DNA of 64,000 nt from Dinoroseobacter sp. (GTDB taxonomy: Bacteria > Pseudomonadota > Alphaproteobacteria > Rhodobacterales > Rhodobacteraceae), in NCBI GenBank assembly GCA_017643385.1, contig JAEPNN010000011.1:58818-122817 (forward strand). Direction: 5' to 3'. A program made the position numbers and the translations under genes. The notes under the pieces are model-generated. The model ran no database searches. It was not told the origin of the DNA and was given only the letters and a program-made list of their open reading frames with translations. This document shows positions 37,307 through 45,720 of this stretch, piece after piece. The stretch's first letter is position 1; the number at the start of each line of letters is the position of its first letter.

Positions 37307-37573
37307 ATGGAAACGTTGCCGCCTAAACATGACGCCATCAGATGGTCACGCGTAAGCGTGGCTGTCGGGCTGGCCCTGCTGGGCTGGCTCGGATGGTACA
37401 TCGGAATGGCTCTGCCAGCCGGTTTCATCACACCCATCCTGAGCGGCTTGCAGGCAGCGACGATATATATATCCGGCTTTCTTCTGATTGCCCTTGCTCT
37501 GGCTATGTCAGGCCAGCGCACACAATGTGAAGCACAATGCCAAGGGGGAGCGCAGTGGCGCCAACGTATTTAA
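37307..37573 (+). CDS. Two-helix small membrane protein between TRAP permease and hpsN-like gene
   Basis: The 88-residue protein starts METLPPKHDAIRWSRVSVAV and has two hydrophobic segments (about 16-37 and 50-67) with a short polar tail. I do not recognise a family. It begins two bases after the permease stop and overlaps the 5' end of the dehydrogenase gene by 19 bases, so it is firmly inside the operon and probably translationally coupled. An accessory role in the transporter is plausible. Codons and start spacing look real, but it could be missed by standard annotation. Confidence 0.55.
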   Translation: METLPPKHDAIRWSRVSVAVGLALLGWLGWYIGMALPAGFITPILSGLQAATIYISGFLLIALALAMSGQRTQCEAQCQGGAQWRQRI

Positions 37574-38862
37574 AACGGGCCAACCTCACCGCAAAATCTG
37601 ATGCCTCTGAGGTGCATGAAACCGTCAAAACGATCCTTGATGAAATCGAAGCTGGCGGCGACGCGAAAGCGCTCGAATACGCTGCAAAATTCGATGGCTA
37701 TGATGGCAACATCCTGTTGTCGGACGACGAGATTGCAGAGGCGGAAACGAAGGTCTCGCAAAAGCTCAAAGACGATATTCTGTTCGCCCATGACAATGTC
37801 CGCCGTTTTGCGGAAAAGCAGCGTGCAACGATTTCGGATTTTGACATGGAGATCTTGCCGGGGGTCACCACAGGCCAACGCCTGATCCCGGTAAATGCAG
37901 CAGGATGCTACGTGCCTGGTGGGCGCTATAGTCACATCGCCTCGGCAATTATGACAGTGACCACCGCGAAAGTCGCTGGCGTTTCAAATATCACGGCCTG
38001 TTCTCCCCCCCGTCCAGGCGTTGGGGTCGCACCCGCAATCATCTACGCGGCAAAGGTCTGCGGAGCGGACAACATTCTTGCCATGGGCGGGGTACAGGGC
38101 ATCGCGTCCATGACCTTTGGTCTTTTCGGTCTACCAAGTGCCAATATCCTCGTTGGCCCAGGAAACCAGTTTGTGGCAGAGGCCAAACGCATCCTCTTTG
38201 GGCGCGTTGGTATCGACATGATTGCCGGCCCCACTGATAGTCTGATCCTTGCAGACAGTACGGCCGATGCCCACGTGGTCGCCACCGATCTGGTTAGCCA
38301 GGCAGAGCATGGTTACAACTCTCCGGTTTGGTTGGTGACAGATGACAAAGCTCTTGCAGAAGATGTGATGGCGCGGGTCCCCGGTCTGATTGATGATCTG
38401 CCGGGTGTAAACCGTGATAACGCCACCGCTGCCTGGCGCGACTATGCCGAGGTGATCCTATGCGCAGATCGCGAAGAAATGGCCGCCACGTCTGACGCAT
38501 ATGCCCCGGAACACCTGACAGTGCAGGCGCAGGACTTGCCTTGGTGGCTTAACCGCCTGACCTGCTATGGCTCTCTGTTTCTGGGAGAAGAGACCACGGT
38601 GTCCTATGGCGACAAAGCCTCGGGGCCCAATCACGTTCTGCCCACCTCAGGCGCTGCGCGCTACACTGGCGGCCTAAGCGTACACAAGTACCTCAAGATC
38701 GTGACATGGCAGCAGGCCACACGAGATGGTGCAAAGCCAATCGCCGAAGCGACAGCACGTATTTCTCGACTGGAAGGTATGGAAGGCCATGCCAGAGCTG
38801 CCGACGCGCGGCTTGCCAAATACTTTCCACACGAAAACTTTGATTTGTCTGCAGAGGAATAA
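37555..38862 (+). CDS. hpsN: HpsN-like sulfopropanediol 3-dehydrogenase (HisD superfamily)
   Basis: HpsN oxidises (R)-2,3-dihydroxypropane-1-sulfonate (DHPS) to sulfolactate with NAD and zinc. The 435-residue protein is a HisD homologue: zinc ligands Q249 and H252 (SQAEHG), D353 and H412, and catalytic E319-H320 (YAPEH) and H360 (GPNHVLPT) are conserved. TRAP and alcohol-dehydrogenase genes, rather than his genes, surround it, and AEHGYNSPVWLVTDD resembles HpsN rather than histidinol dehydrogenases. I chose the GTG at 37555 because GGGGAG lies four bases upstream; an ATG 18 bases earlier is possible. The exact substrate is inferred from family and context. Confidence 0.78.
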   Translation: MAPTYLKRANLTAKSDASEVHETVKTILDEIEAGGDAKALEYAAKFDGYDGNILLSDDEIAEAETKVSQKLKDDILFAHDNVRRFAEKQRATISDFDMEILPGVTTGQRLIPVNAAGCYVPGGRYSHIASAIMTVTTAKVAGVSNITACSPPRPGVGVAPAIIYAAKVCGADNILAMGGVQGIASMTFGLFGLPSANILVGPGNQFVAEAKRILFGRVGIDMIAGPTDSLILADSTADAHVVATDLVSQAEHGYNSPVWLVTDDKALAEDVMARVPGLIDDLPGVNRDNATAAWRDYAEVILCADREEMAATSDAYAPEHLTVQAQDLPWWLNRLTCYGSLFLGEETTVSYGDKASGPNHVLPTSGAARYTGGLSVHKYLKIVTWQQATRDGAKPIAEATARISRLEGMEGHARAADARLAKYFPHENFDLSAEE

Positions 38863-38899
38863 TCCGACCACGGGCGATCACAAAAAACGGAGACGACAA

Positions 38900-39310
38900 A
38901 TGTACAAAAAGATGTTGGTCGCCATGGCGCTCGATCACAACGTTTCTCCAAAATTACTGGCTTTTGCGAAGGCCAATTGTGCCGAGGGCGGCAGCATCAC
39001 AGCCCTTCACGTGATCGAAGAACCGAGCGGAACCGCCAACGCGCGCCTTCGTGAGGATTTGCAGAATGCGGGGCTCGATCAGGCTGCCGCGATCTTCAAG
39101 GAAAAGCTCGCAGATTATCCCGAGATAAACTCTGAGCTGCTTCAGGGGCATGCATCACGCACGATCGTCGACTATGCCGAGCAGATAGGCGCGGACTGTA
39201 TCGTCATGGGATCACACAAACCCGGGCTTGCTGACTACTTCATAGGCTCTACCGCCTCGCGGGTCGTGCGGCATGCAAATTGCTCGGTTCACGTATTTCG
39301 CGACACCTGA
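38900..39310 (+). CDS. Universal stress protein (UspA family)
   Basis: The 136-residue cytoplasmic protein starts MYKKMLVAMALDHNVSPKLL and shows the UspA nucleotide-binding pattern near the end: IGADCIVMGSHKPGLADYFIGSTASRVVRHANCSVHVFR (G-2x-G-9x-G-S/T type with one deviation). GGAG lies eight bases upstream of the ATG. Usp proteins often ride in TRAP operons (as with TeaD, which tunes the TeaABC transporter), so a transport-regulating role is plausible. It ends the operon, seven bases from the convergent glycosyltransferase gene. Confidence 0.85.
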   Translation: MYKKMLVAMALDHNVSPKLLAFAKANCAEGGSITALHVIEEPSGTANARLREDLQNAGLDQAAAIFKEKLADYPEINSELLQGHASRTIVDYAEQIGADCIVMGSHKPGLADYFIGSTASRVVRHANCSVHVFRDT

Positions 39311-39317
39311 TTGCCCA

Positions 39318-40790
39318 TCACTCCGAAATCGTCACCCCGATGACGACCACCCCCGCATAAGGGCGTGCGCCACGCGGCAGGATGACATGTCCAAGGGGAC
39401 GTGCATTCGGATCGATCTGTTGCGCACGTGACAACGCGGCGTCTGCATCCAACCTATCGGCACGATCGGGCACGAGATACAGCGCCTCGCCTTGTGCCCG
39501 TGAACCAGACATGAAGCCGAAATGATGCGGCAATCCCAAAACGCGGATGACAGGCGCATGCCCCTGCCCCATCGCAAGACCACTGCTTAGTTGTCCAGCC
39601 TCAATCCAGCTGTCTGCAAGGATCACTTGTGTGCCGTCAAACCCCACTGACACTTCCAACGACGAGGCAAGCGCGCTCCAGTCGAAAACCTCCTCCGTGC
39701 GATCCCAACTCGCAATCCCCTCGTCAGGGGCTAGAACACCCGATGGGATATGCACCAGAAGCACCAGAACGAGCGCCCAGATCATCCCGCCAAATCCTAA
39801 ATAAGCCCAGCGCCAGACCCTGCTGATCCCCTCTGCCAAGGCGAGCCCCACCAATGGCAAGGCAAACACGAAGCCGGGCATCGTCCAGTGCGGGAAAGAT
39901 GCATCTGAGAACAAGTAGATCAGGTTGAACAGAATGATTGGCCAAAGTGCCAGATGGGCCAAAACCCTTTGGGACGGATTTGCCGAAAACGCCCGGCCTA
40001 CACCGATCAATGCCAGCACAAAGGTCGCCGGCAACAGATAAATCAGCTGTCCCGCCAGCATTGCCGCGAAATTACCAAGCTGCAAAGACCTCTCGGTGCG
40101 ACTTCCGTGAAATCCAAACGAAACCCAGTCATTTGCGATGTTCCAAAAGATCACCGGGGCAACCCCCACAAGCCCCATGCCAACCGCGACCCAGAAACCT
40201 GGCTGTGTAATCCAGCGCCAGCGCCCTGTCGTCAGAAACATGAAGGACAAAACACCAAAGGGGATCAGTCCAGCCTGATATTTTGAGCCCATCGCCAGAA
40301 GTAACCCAAAGCCCCCCAACACCCAGAACCGCATCGGGGGCGTATCATCGCCGGCCATATGTACCATCGCGCAAGCCACCAATGCGCCACCAAGGTTCAG
40401 CGGTCCATCCGGCACTACAAAAGCTCCGGACCCAAACAGCATATGGGGCGCAATTAAGAACAGGAGTAGCGTATAGAACCCTGCCTTCGCGCCCCCAAGA
40501 TGCGCCCCGATCAGATACAGGAGCGCGCCTGTTCCAAGCCCGCACAACACAAACGGAAGACGGTAGGCCAAGGCACTTTCACCAAATACCGATGCCGAGG
40601 CCACCGGCAACCAAAACCCAACCGGAGGATGGTCATAGAAGGACCAGGAAAACTCGCGCGCGACAGCAACCGCGTAGGCCTCGTCCACGCCCAAGGGAAA
40701 TGACCAAGCCACGACAAGTTTGAACACCATACCTGCCAAGAGCAGCAGGCCTGCGCGCTGCTGCCAGATCTGATTGGGGTCCGCCATCAT
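39318..40790 (-). CDS. GT39/ArnT-like membrane glycosyltransferase
   Basis: The 490-residue polytopic protein has about ten membrane helices and the PMT_2/GT39 layout: the first external loop holds the acidic WSFPLGVDEAYAVAVAREFSWSFYDHPPVGFWL segment with the D-E and H-PP residues typical of ArnT/GT39 enzymes that use polyprenyl-phosphate sugars. A periplasmic C-terminal domain of about 130 residues follows the last helix. It probably modifies an envelope glycan. Its ATG at 40790 overlaps the upstream gene stop (ATGA), so the two are translationally coupled. Confidence 0.78.
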   Translation of the reverse strand: MMADPNQIWQQRAGLLLLAGMVFKLVVAWSFPLGVDEAYAVAVAREFSWSFYDHPPVGFWLPVASASVFGESALAYRLPFVLCGLGTGALLYLIGAHLGGAKAGFYTLLLFLIAPHMLFGSGAFVVPDGPLNLGGALVACAMVHMAGDDTPPMRFWVLGGFGLLLAMGSKYQAGLIPFGVLSFMFLTTGRWRWITQPGFWVAVGMGLVGVAPVIFWNIANDWVSFGFHGSRTERSLQLGNFAAMLAGQLIYLLPATFVLALIGVGRAFSANPSQRVLAHLALWPIILFNLIYLFSDASFPHWTMPGFVFALPLVGLALAEGISRVWRWAYLGFGGMIWALVLVLLVHIPSGVLAPDEGIASWDRTEEVFDWSALASSLEVSVGFDGTQVILADSWIEAGQLSSGLAMGQGHAPVIRVLGLPHHFGFMSGSRAQGEALYLVPDRADRLDADAALSRAQQIDPNARPLGHVILPRGARPYAGVVVIGVTISE

Positions 40791-41788
40791 CGCACCCACA
40801 GCTTGTTCTTCTTTATGATATTGCGGATTTGCTGCTCTTTCACCGGAAGGTTGTCGCGATCAAACAAGGCACGCGCCCGCAACCCACGTCCCTGGTAAAT
40901 TCCGCGTTTGAAGGCGTCGTGAAGCTTAAGCACCTTCTTCACCCGGTTGGGTGCCGCAACACGCTCTAACGTATCGATCACCTTGTCTGGCGCATGTGCA
41001 TAGAGCAGCGGCAAGACACGCCAATGGCAGGTAATCTCGCCATCCAGATCACCTGAATGCAGCGGTCGTCCCCCGCCCAGTGCGTGGATTACCAAAGGCA
41101 AAGCGATCTGATCAAGCCAAGGGTAAAGCGCCTGACTGTCCAACTCTGGTGGAGGCGTATCGCGAATAGCCGTGGCATAGGTTGCAAAAAGGTCTCCGAA
41201 GGCCTTGGGGTCTTCCCCGTAAAACCAGCCTGCATTGAAATAGAGGTAGTGTTCCCAGTACTCGTCGGGGAAGCGCGGATCGAGCGATAGTTCGAAATCC
41301 AGACCGAACTTATCGTAAAGTGATTTCCAGATTGCCGTATAGCCTGGCCCATAAAGCGGGACTTTGGGCCAGGTCGCTTCACGCTTCATCGAGGCCGTGG
41401 GGCGCGCAAAATCAAACGGCACGAATGCCAGTGGACCAATGTGAAGCGTATCGGTGTCAAAGAACACAAACGGCTCCCCTTTTGGTAAAACGGACAGGGC
41501 TTCGATCTTGTTGCCGTGCGGATAGGAACTGCCAAAATGTCTGTTTTCAAAAGGCAGGATTTCTCCACCCTGCTCGGCAATCAGCGCGCGCACTTCATCA
41601 TGAACGATACGTGGGTCGTCTTTCCAAAGGGGTCCCGGCTGGGGCTCTGCAAAGATCAGGCGCCCTGCAAAATCTGGGTTTGCCTCATGAAAAGATACCG
41701 CAAAGAGGGCTGCCTCAAATTCCAGACGCCCGCCCTGAATGACGGCAAGCACATTGTAAGGTTTGGCAGAACTGTGCGTCTCAGGCAT
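40787..41788 (-). CDS. GT-A-like glycosyltransferase with DxD motif
   Basis: The 333-residue cytoplasmic protein starts with a Rossmann-like strand (NVLAVIQGGRLEFEAALFAVSFHEANPDF) and contains VFFDTDTLHIG at about 108-118, a DxD metal/nucleotide-sugar motif of GT-A enzymes, followed by YLYFNAGWFYGED like the acceptor region of GT8-type enzymes. I cannot assign a named family with certainty. It is coupled to the GT39-like gene, which suggests that the pair builds and transfers one sugar unit. The C-terminus is basic. Confidence 0.6.
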   Translation of the reverse strand: MPETHSSAKPYNVLAVIQGGRLEFEAALFAVSFHEANPDFAGRLIFAEPQPGPLWKDDPRIVHDEVRALIAEQGGEILPFENRHFGSSYPHGNKIEALSVLPKGEPFVFFDTDTLHIGPLAFVPFDFARPTASMKREATWPKVPLYGPGYTAIWKSLYDKFGLDFELSLDPRFPDEYWEHYLYFNAGWFYGEDPKAFGDLFATYATAIRDTPPPELDSQALYPWLDQIALPLVIHALGGGRPLHSGDLDGEITCHWRVLPLLYAHAPDKVIDTLERVAAPNRVKKVLKLHDAFKRGIYQGRGLRARALFDRDNLPVKEQQIRNIIKKNKLWVR

Positions 41789-41863
41789 GATGGGTCCAGC
41801 GGTTTGGTCCGACTATAGGGCCGGATCCCGTGGCCCGAAACCTGATTTCCAAGGAGAGCCCTG

Positions 41864-42283
41864 ATGTATCGCCTGCCCTCTGCAATCGCCATTGCCTTAT
41901 GTCTTGCGACGCCATCCGCTGCGCAAATGTCAACAGCGGAACAAGTGCGCCCCATTTTGACGATGACCGCGGCCAGCTGGATTGCAGTTCGGAAATGGCA
42001 GGGACAGGACCTGCTCTACTTCACTCAGATCCTGCCATTCCGGTGTGGGCTTTCAGAAATTCGCTACGGTCTGAACGGGGCTGATGCGACCGAACGGTTC
42101 AATGCCGAACCCTGCCCGCCAGACCAAGACGGTCAGGTCTTTGCGACAATCGAAGCTAACGAATACCTGCCCTATCTGACATTCGAGGAAGGGTCTATCG
42201 AGACCGTCACAATCACTCTGGTCTATGATGACGGTATCGAAGAAACTCTGATTTACGACCGGTCTGCTGTCGAAATTCAGTGA
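41864..42283 (+). CDS. Small secreted protein of unknown function
   Basis: The 139-residue protein has a signal peptide (MYRLPSAIAIALCLATPSAAQ, cleavage near residue 20) and an acidic mature part with two cysteines (FRCGLSEIRYGLNG, AEPCPPDQDG) and beta-like segments (VFATIEANEYLPYLTF, TVTITLVYDDGIEETLIYD). The two cysteines could form a disulfide. I do not recognise the family; similar short secreted proteins are common in Rhodobacterales. It stands alone and is followed by a strong hairpin. Confidence 0.6.
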   Translation: MYRLPSAIAIALCLATPSAAQMSTAEQVRPILTMTAASWIAVRKWQGQDLLYFTQILPFRCGLSEIRYGLNGADATERFNAEPCPPDQDGQVFATIEANEYLPYLTFEEGSIETVTITLVYDDGIEETLIYDRSAVEIQ

Positions 42284-42360
42284 AAACTCCAATCCCACAG
42301 GACGTGGACCAGTCTAAGATAGTGCGCTCCGTAAAGTGTCGAGTTGCCTCACACAGTTCT

Positions 42361-42385
42361 CGGCGGCGCATTGCGGGCGCCGCCG
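42361..42385 (+). terminator. GC-rich hairpin between convergent genes
   Basis: CGGCGGCGC and GCGCCGCCG form a 9-bp all-GC stem with a 7-base loop, followed on the plus strand by TTTGATT. It lies between the secreted-protein gene and the convergent dctM gene and may terminate both transcripts. Confidence 0.55.
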
Positions 42386-42405
42386 TTTGATTGACCCGAA
42401 AGGGT

Positions 42406-43815
42406 CTATCTTATTACGATTTCTGGTCCCATGAAGGTATTGGGCAAGACCGTCGAAATCCATGGGACATATGTCACAAGGATCAGGAAAACGAAAAGCA
42501 CACACAGGAAAGGCAACGACGCGCGTACCACGCGCATCATTGGCATACCCGCGACACCTGACGTCACAAAGAGGTTCAGGCCCACCGGCGGTGTGATCAT
42601 TCCGATCTCCATATTGACCACCATGATAATCCCCAGATGGATCGGGTCGATGCCCAACTCCATCGCAATCGGGAACACCAAGGGCGCAACGATCACCAGA
42701 AGTCCCGACGGTTCCATGAACTGACCACCGATCAACAGGATTACATTTACAACGATCAGGAACATCACCGGTCCGAAACCTACCGAAAGCATCGCGTTCG
42801 CCACATGCTGTGGAACCTGTTCGTCTGTCAGGACATGTTTCAAGATCAGTGCATTGGCGATGACAAAGAGCAACGTGACCGTCAGCTTGCCAGCCTCCAA
42901 CAGTGTTTGTTGCGTATCGCGATGGAAAAACGCCGTGAAAATGGCCAAGGGACGCTGACGCAATGGGATGCTGCCAGTGCTTTCACCGACCGCGGCGGCC
43001 GACAGGCTGCGCGGCTGTTTTTCTGCCAGTGGTCCCATGTCCTTGTAGACGAAACATGCAATGAAAAAGGCATAAACCGCAGCCACCGCTGCAGCCTCAG
43101 TTGGCGTGAACACGCCGCCATAGATGCCCCCCAAGATGATGACGATCAGGAAGAGCCCCCAACCAGCTTCACGACCCGAGGCGATGATCTCACCCCAGCC
43201 CTGCCATTCGCCTTTGGGCAGGTTCTTGACCTTGGCGATGACGTAAATAGTCGCCATAAGCATAAGCCCGGCCAGCAAACCCGGAATGACGCCAGCAAGG
43301 AACATGCGCCCGACGGAAACCTCGACCGACGCGGCATAGACCACCATGACAATGGAGGGCGGGATCAGAATGCCCAGCGTTCCTGCATTGCAGATGACAC
43401 CCGCGGCGAAATCCTTCGAATAGCCGACCTGTCGCATGCCACCGATCACAATCGTTCCAATCGCCACCACCGTAGCGGGCGAAGACCCCGAGAGCGCCGC
43501 GAACAGCATGCAGGCAAATACGCCAGCGATCGCGAGGCCACCTGGCAAATGTCCGACGCAGGCGATTGAGAACCGTATGATCCTTTGCGCCACCCCACCT
43601 GTCGTCATGAACGATGAGGCAAGAATGAAAAACGGGATCGCAAGGAGCGTGTAATGGCCTTCAAAGGCACTGAACAAAGTCTGCGCGACTGAGGCCAGTG
43701 AACTGTCAGAAAACCACAAAAGAAACAGAACGGACGACATGCCAAGGGCGACCGCAATCGGAACACCCAACAGCAGCAGGCCGATGACCATGGTAAAAAG
43801 TAAGACGACATCCAT
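42406..43815 (-). CDS. TRAP transporter large permease (DctM)
   Basis: The 469-residue inner-membrane protein has about twelve helices and DctM signatures: VPIAVALGMSSVLFLLWF, SSFMTTGGVAQRIIRF, GTLGILIPPSIVMVVYA, and VVNMEIGMITPPVGLNLFV near the end. A hydrophilic insertion of about 45 residues (KDMGPLAEKQPRSLSAAAVG...) in the middle makes it slightly longer than usual. It overlaps dctQ by one base (TGATG). It is the membrane carrier of the second TRAP system, divergent from the hydrolase-leuCD operon. Confidence 0.9.
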   Translation of the reverse strand: MDVVLLFTMVIGLLLLGVPIAVALGMSSVLFLLWFSDSSLASVAQTLFSAFEGHYTLLAIPFFILASSFMTTGGVAQRIIRFSIACVGHLPGGLAIAGVFACMLFAALSGSSPATVVAIGTIVIGGMRQVGYSKDFAAGVICNAGTLGILIPPSIVMVVYAASVEVSVGRMFLAGVIPGLLAGLMLMATIYVIAKVKNLPKGEWQGWGEIIASGREAGWGLFLIVIILGGIYGGVFTPTEAAAVAAVYAFFIACFVYKDMGPLAEKQPRSLSAAAVGESTGSIPLRQRPLAIFTAFFHRDTQQTLLEAGKLTVTLLFVIANALILKHVLTDEQVPQHVANAMLSVGFGPVMFLIVVNVILLIGGQFMEPSGLLVIVAPLVFPIAMELGIDPIHLGIIMVVNMEIGMITPPVGLNLFVTSGVAGMPMMRVVRASLPFLCVLFVFLILVTYVPWISTVLPNTFMGPEIVIR

Positions 43816-44480
43816 CAGTCCTGTTCCCCAAGCTGTTCACGAACTTCAGTGATTTCGTCTTCCACCTCGTGGCTGGCGACCACGCGATCGATCTTACCGG
43901 TCCAAAGCAACCATCCTGCCTGCAGGAACCGGAACAACATAAGCGCCATCGACAAAGGCAAAATGAGGTAGGGCAACAGGCGTGGGATTTTCTCGTATTC
44001 CTCGCCTTCGTTAAAAACGGTTTCCATCCAACCCAATATGGCAGGATGCGGGATATCATTGACTTCGTACCATCCCTTGTCACGGTACTTCTCTTCGAAC
44101 CCAAGCGGGAACCACCGACCTTCTGTGCCCGGCAGATTGGCGAAATTTGCCCAATAGTCCCAAGCGCCTTTTAGCATCAGAAAACTGAAGGCAAGACACA
44201 CAGCGACCGCGGCCAAACCCATCACGCGGCGCTGCGGCGCTGGAAGGGCATTGATGACGATATCAACCCCTAGATGCGCACCTTTCTTAACCGCGTAGGA
44301 AGCTCCGAGAAGAACCAACCAACCGAACAGAAAGACAGTCAGCTCCAGCGCCCAAAGGATGTTCTGGTTAAAACCGTAGCGCGTCACCACATTGGCAAAA
44401 GTGAGAACGGTCATCGCGCCAAGAATGCCTGCGATCAAGGTCTCTTCGATACGCTCGACATACGATTTTGTATGATCCAT
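43815..44480 (-). CDS. TRAP transporter small permease (DctQ)
   Basis: The 221-residue protein has four helices. The first has LTFANVVTRYGFNQNILWALELTVFLFGWLVLLGASYAVKKGAHLGVDI, the family pattern (N-V-x-x-R-Y, E-L, G-x-x-x-x-x-H-x-x-V/I-D). An extra periplasmic-loop insertion of about 50 charged residues (GRWFPLGFEEKYRDKGWYEV...) sits between the last two helices, as in some dicarboxylate-type systems. It lies between dctP and dctM. Confidence 0.88.
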   Translation of the reverse strand: MDHTKSYVERIEETLIAGILGAMTVLTFANVVTRYGFNQNILWALELTVFLFGWLVLLGASYAVKKGAHLGVDIVINALPAPQRRVMGLAAVAVCLAFSFLMLKGAWDYWANFANLPGTEGRWFPLGFEEKYRDKGWYEVNDIPHPAILGWMETVFNEGEEYEKIPRLLPYLILPLSMALMLFRFLQAGWLLWTGKIDRVVASHEVEDEITEVREQLGEQD

Positions 44481-44503
44481 CCCGGAAACTCCCGTTCGAC
44501 CGA

Positions 44504-44520
44504 GGGCGGGATAACCGCCC
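44504..44520 (-). terminator. Small hairpin between dctP and dctQ
   Basis: GGGCGG and CCGCCC pair around a 5-base loop in the 55-base gap after the dctP stop. No strong T-tract follows on the minus strand, so partial attenuation or 3'-end mRNA stabilisation is more likely than full termination. Confidence 0.35.
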
Positions 44521-44535
44521 CCGATCGCATTTCAT

Positions 44536-45537
44536 TTAGCTACCTGAATTGAAAGACTGCGCCGCGTCGATCATGTCCTGACCTACATCGTCAGAAAACT
44601 GTTCCCAGACAGGCTTCATTGCATCGACCCACGCCTGACGCTCTTCAGGCGTAAGCGTACGCACTTCCGCACCGGCATCAATGATGGCCTGACGGTTGGC
44701 TTGGTTAACCGCGTACGACTCTGCATTGCGAAGCTCGGTGACCTCGCTCAGGATCGTCAGGAACTGGTCGCGCACATTGGGATCAAGGCTGTCCAGCCAA
44801 TCGACACTGGTTACAACGAGATAGTCGATGACCCCATGGTTGGTTTCCGTGATCCCATCCTGAACCTCGAAAAACTTCTTACCATAAATGTTGGACCAGG
44901 TGTTTTCCTGCCCATCCACAACACCCTGTTGCAACGCACCGTAAACTTCAGAGAATGCCATCTTCTGAGGCGTGCCCCCGATTGCCTCCATCTGCGCAAC
45001 CAGCACGTCCGAGGACATCACGCGGAACTTCAGCCCATCCGCATCATCAGGTGACATCAGAGGCACGTTGGCTGACATCTGCTTCATACCATTGTGCCAG
45101 AACGTCAGACCCTGAAGACCGCGCCGCTGCATGCTGTCGAGAAGCGCCTGACCAGCATCAGACGCCTGAAACGCATCAACGGCTTCGATATTCTCGAACA
45201 TGAATGGCAGATCGAAGATGCGAAACTGACGGGTGAAGGCCTCAAATTTAGACAGCGAGGGCGCGGCAAGCTGCACGTCCCCCTGAAGCAGCGCTTCAAG
45301 CACCTTGTTATCATCATAGAGTGTCGAGTTAGGGAACACCTCCATGCAGGCATCGCCGTTCATTTCTTCATTGACCCGCTCAGCCAACAAGGTGGCGGCA
45401 ATACCTTTTGGGTGCCTGTCAGTGTTCGTGACGTGACTGAATTTGATGACAATTTCGCCTTCGTCGCACGCTGCAAATGCAGTCGTCGCTCCGAGTGCCA
45501 TTGTCAGCGAAAGGGCCGAACTTAGCAAAAATTTCAT
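44536..45537 (-). CDS. TRAP transporter substrate-binding protein (DctP)
   Basis: The 333-residue protein has a signal peptide (MKFLLSSALSLTMALGATTAFAA) and the DctP fold: IVIKFSHVTNTDRHPKGIAATLLAERVNEEMNGDACMEVFPNS near the start, FWHNGMKQMSANVPLMSPDDADGLKFRVMSSDVLVAQMEAIGGTPQKMAFSEVYGALQQGVVDGQEN in the middle. The KFRVM arginine and the EN motif match the C4-dicarboxylate (DctP) subgroup, so a di- or tricarboxylate ligand is likely. ATCCTCCGG precedes the start on the plus strand, that is CCGGAGGAT as ribosome-binding site. Confidence 0.9.
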   Translation of the reverse strand: MKFLLSSALSLTMALGATTAFAACDEGEIVIKFSHVTNTDRHPKGIAATLLAERVNEEMNGDACMEVFPNSTLYDDNKVLEALLQGDVQLAAPSLSKFEAFTRQFRIFDLPFMFENIEAVDAFQASDAGQALLDSMQRRGLQGLTFWHNGMKQMSANVPLMSPDDADGLKFRVMSSDVLVAQMEAIGGTPQKMAFSEVYGALQQGVVDGQENTWSNIYGKKFFEVQDGITETNHGVIDYLVVTSVDWLDSLDPNVRDQFLTILSEVTELRNAESYAVNQANRQAIIDAGAEVRTLTPEERQAWVDAMKPVWEQFSDDVGQDMIDAAQSFNSGS

Positions 45538-45720
45538 GATATCCTCCGGTTTTATGTTTTTTTTGCGCCGCTGGCTCCTCCCCAACTGCGCATTATACCG
45601 CCAGAGATTAATTGGGATTTCCGATAGGATTAGTCGGTATTATTGATTAATTTTTCCGAATAATTATCCTGCTTTGATCTGGAATACTGATGTAAGGATG
45701 CATTCGCTCAGGAGTCGAAA
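45538..45720. promoter_or_regulatory. Divergent control region of TRAP and hydrolase operons
   Basis: The 183-base AT-rich gap separates the divergent dctP and hydrolase genes. GATTAATT occurs twice as a direct repeat (45606-45613 and 45645-45652). Between the copies lies the interrupted inverted repeat CCGA-N9-TCGG (45621-45637). This is a reasonable binding region for the nearby LysR regulator, which is inference from layout. No convincing -35/-10 pair is claimed. Confidence 0.4.

Noticed and set aside
37555..38862. Histidinol dehydrogenase HisD
   Set aside because: The catalytic set is shared with HisD, but no histidine genes are near and the context and local sequence fit HpsN better. 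Not excluded without a phylogeny.
42637..43569. Plus-strand 310-codon frame opposite dctM
   Set aside because: Low-complexity His/Asp/Arg-rich product with no motif; the minus strand encodes a complete DctM.
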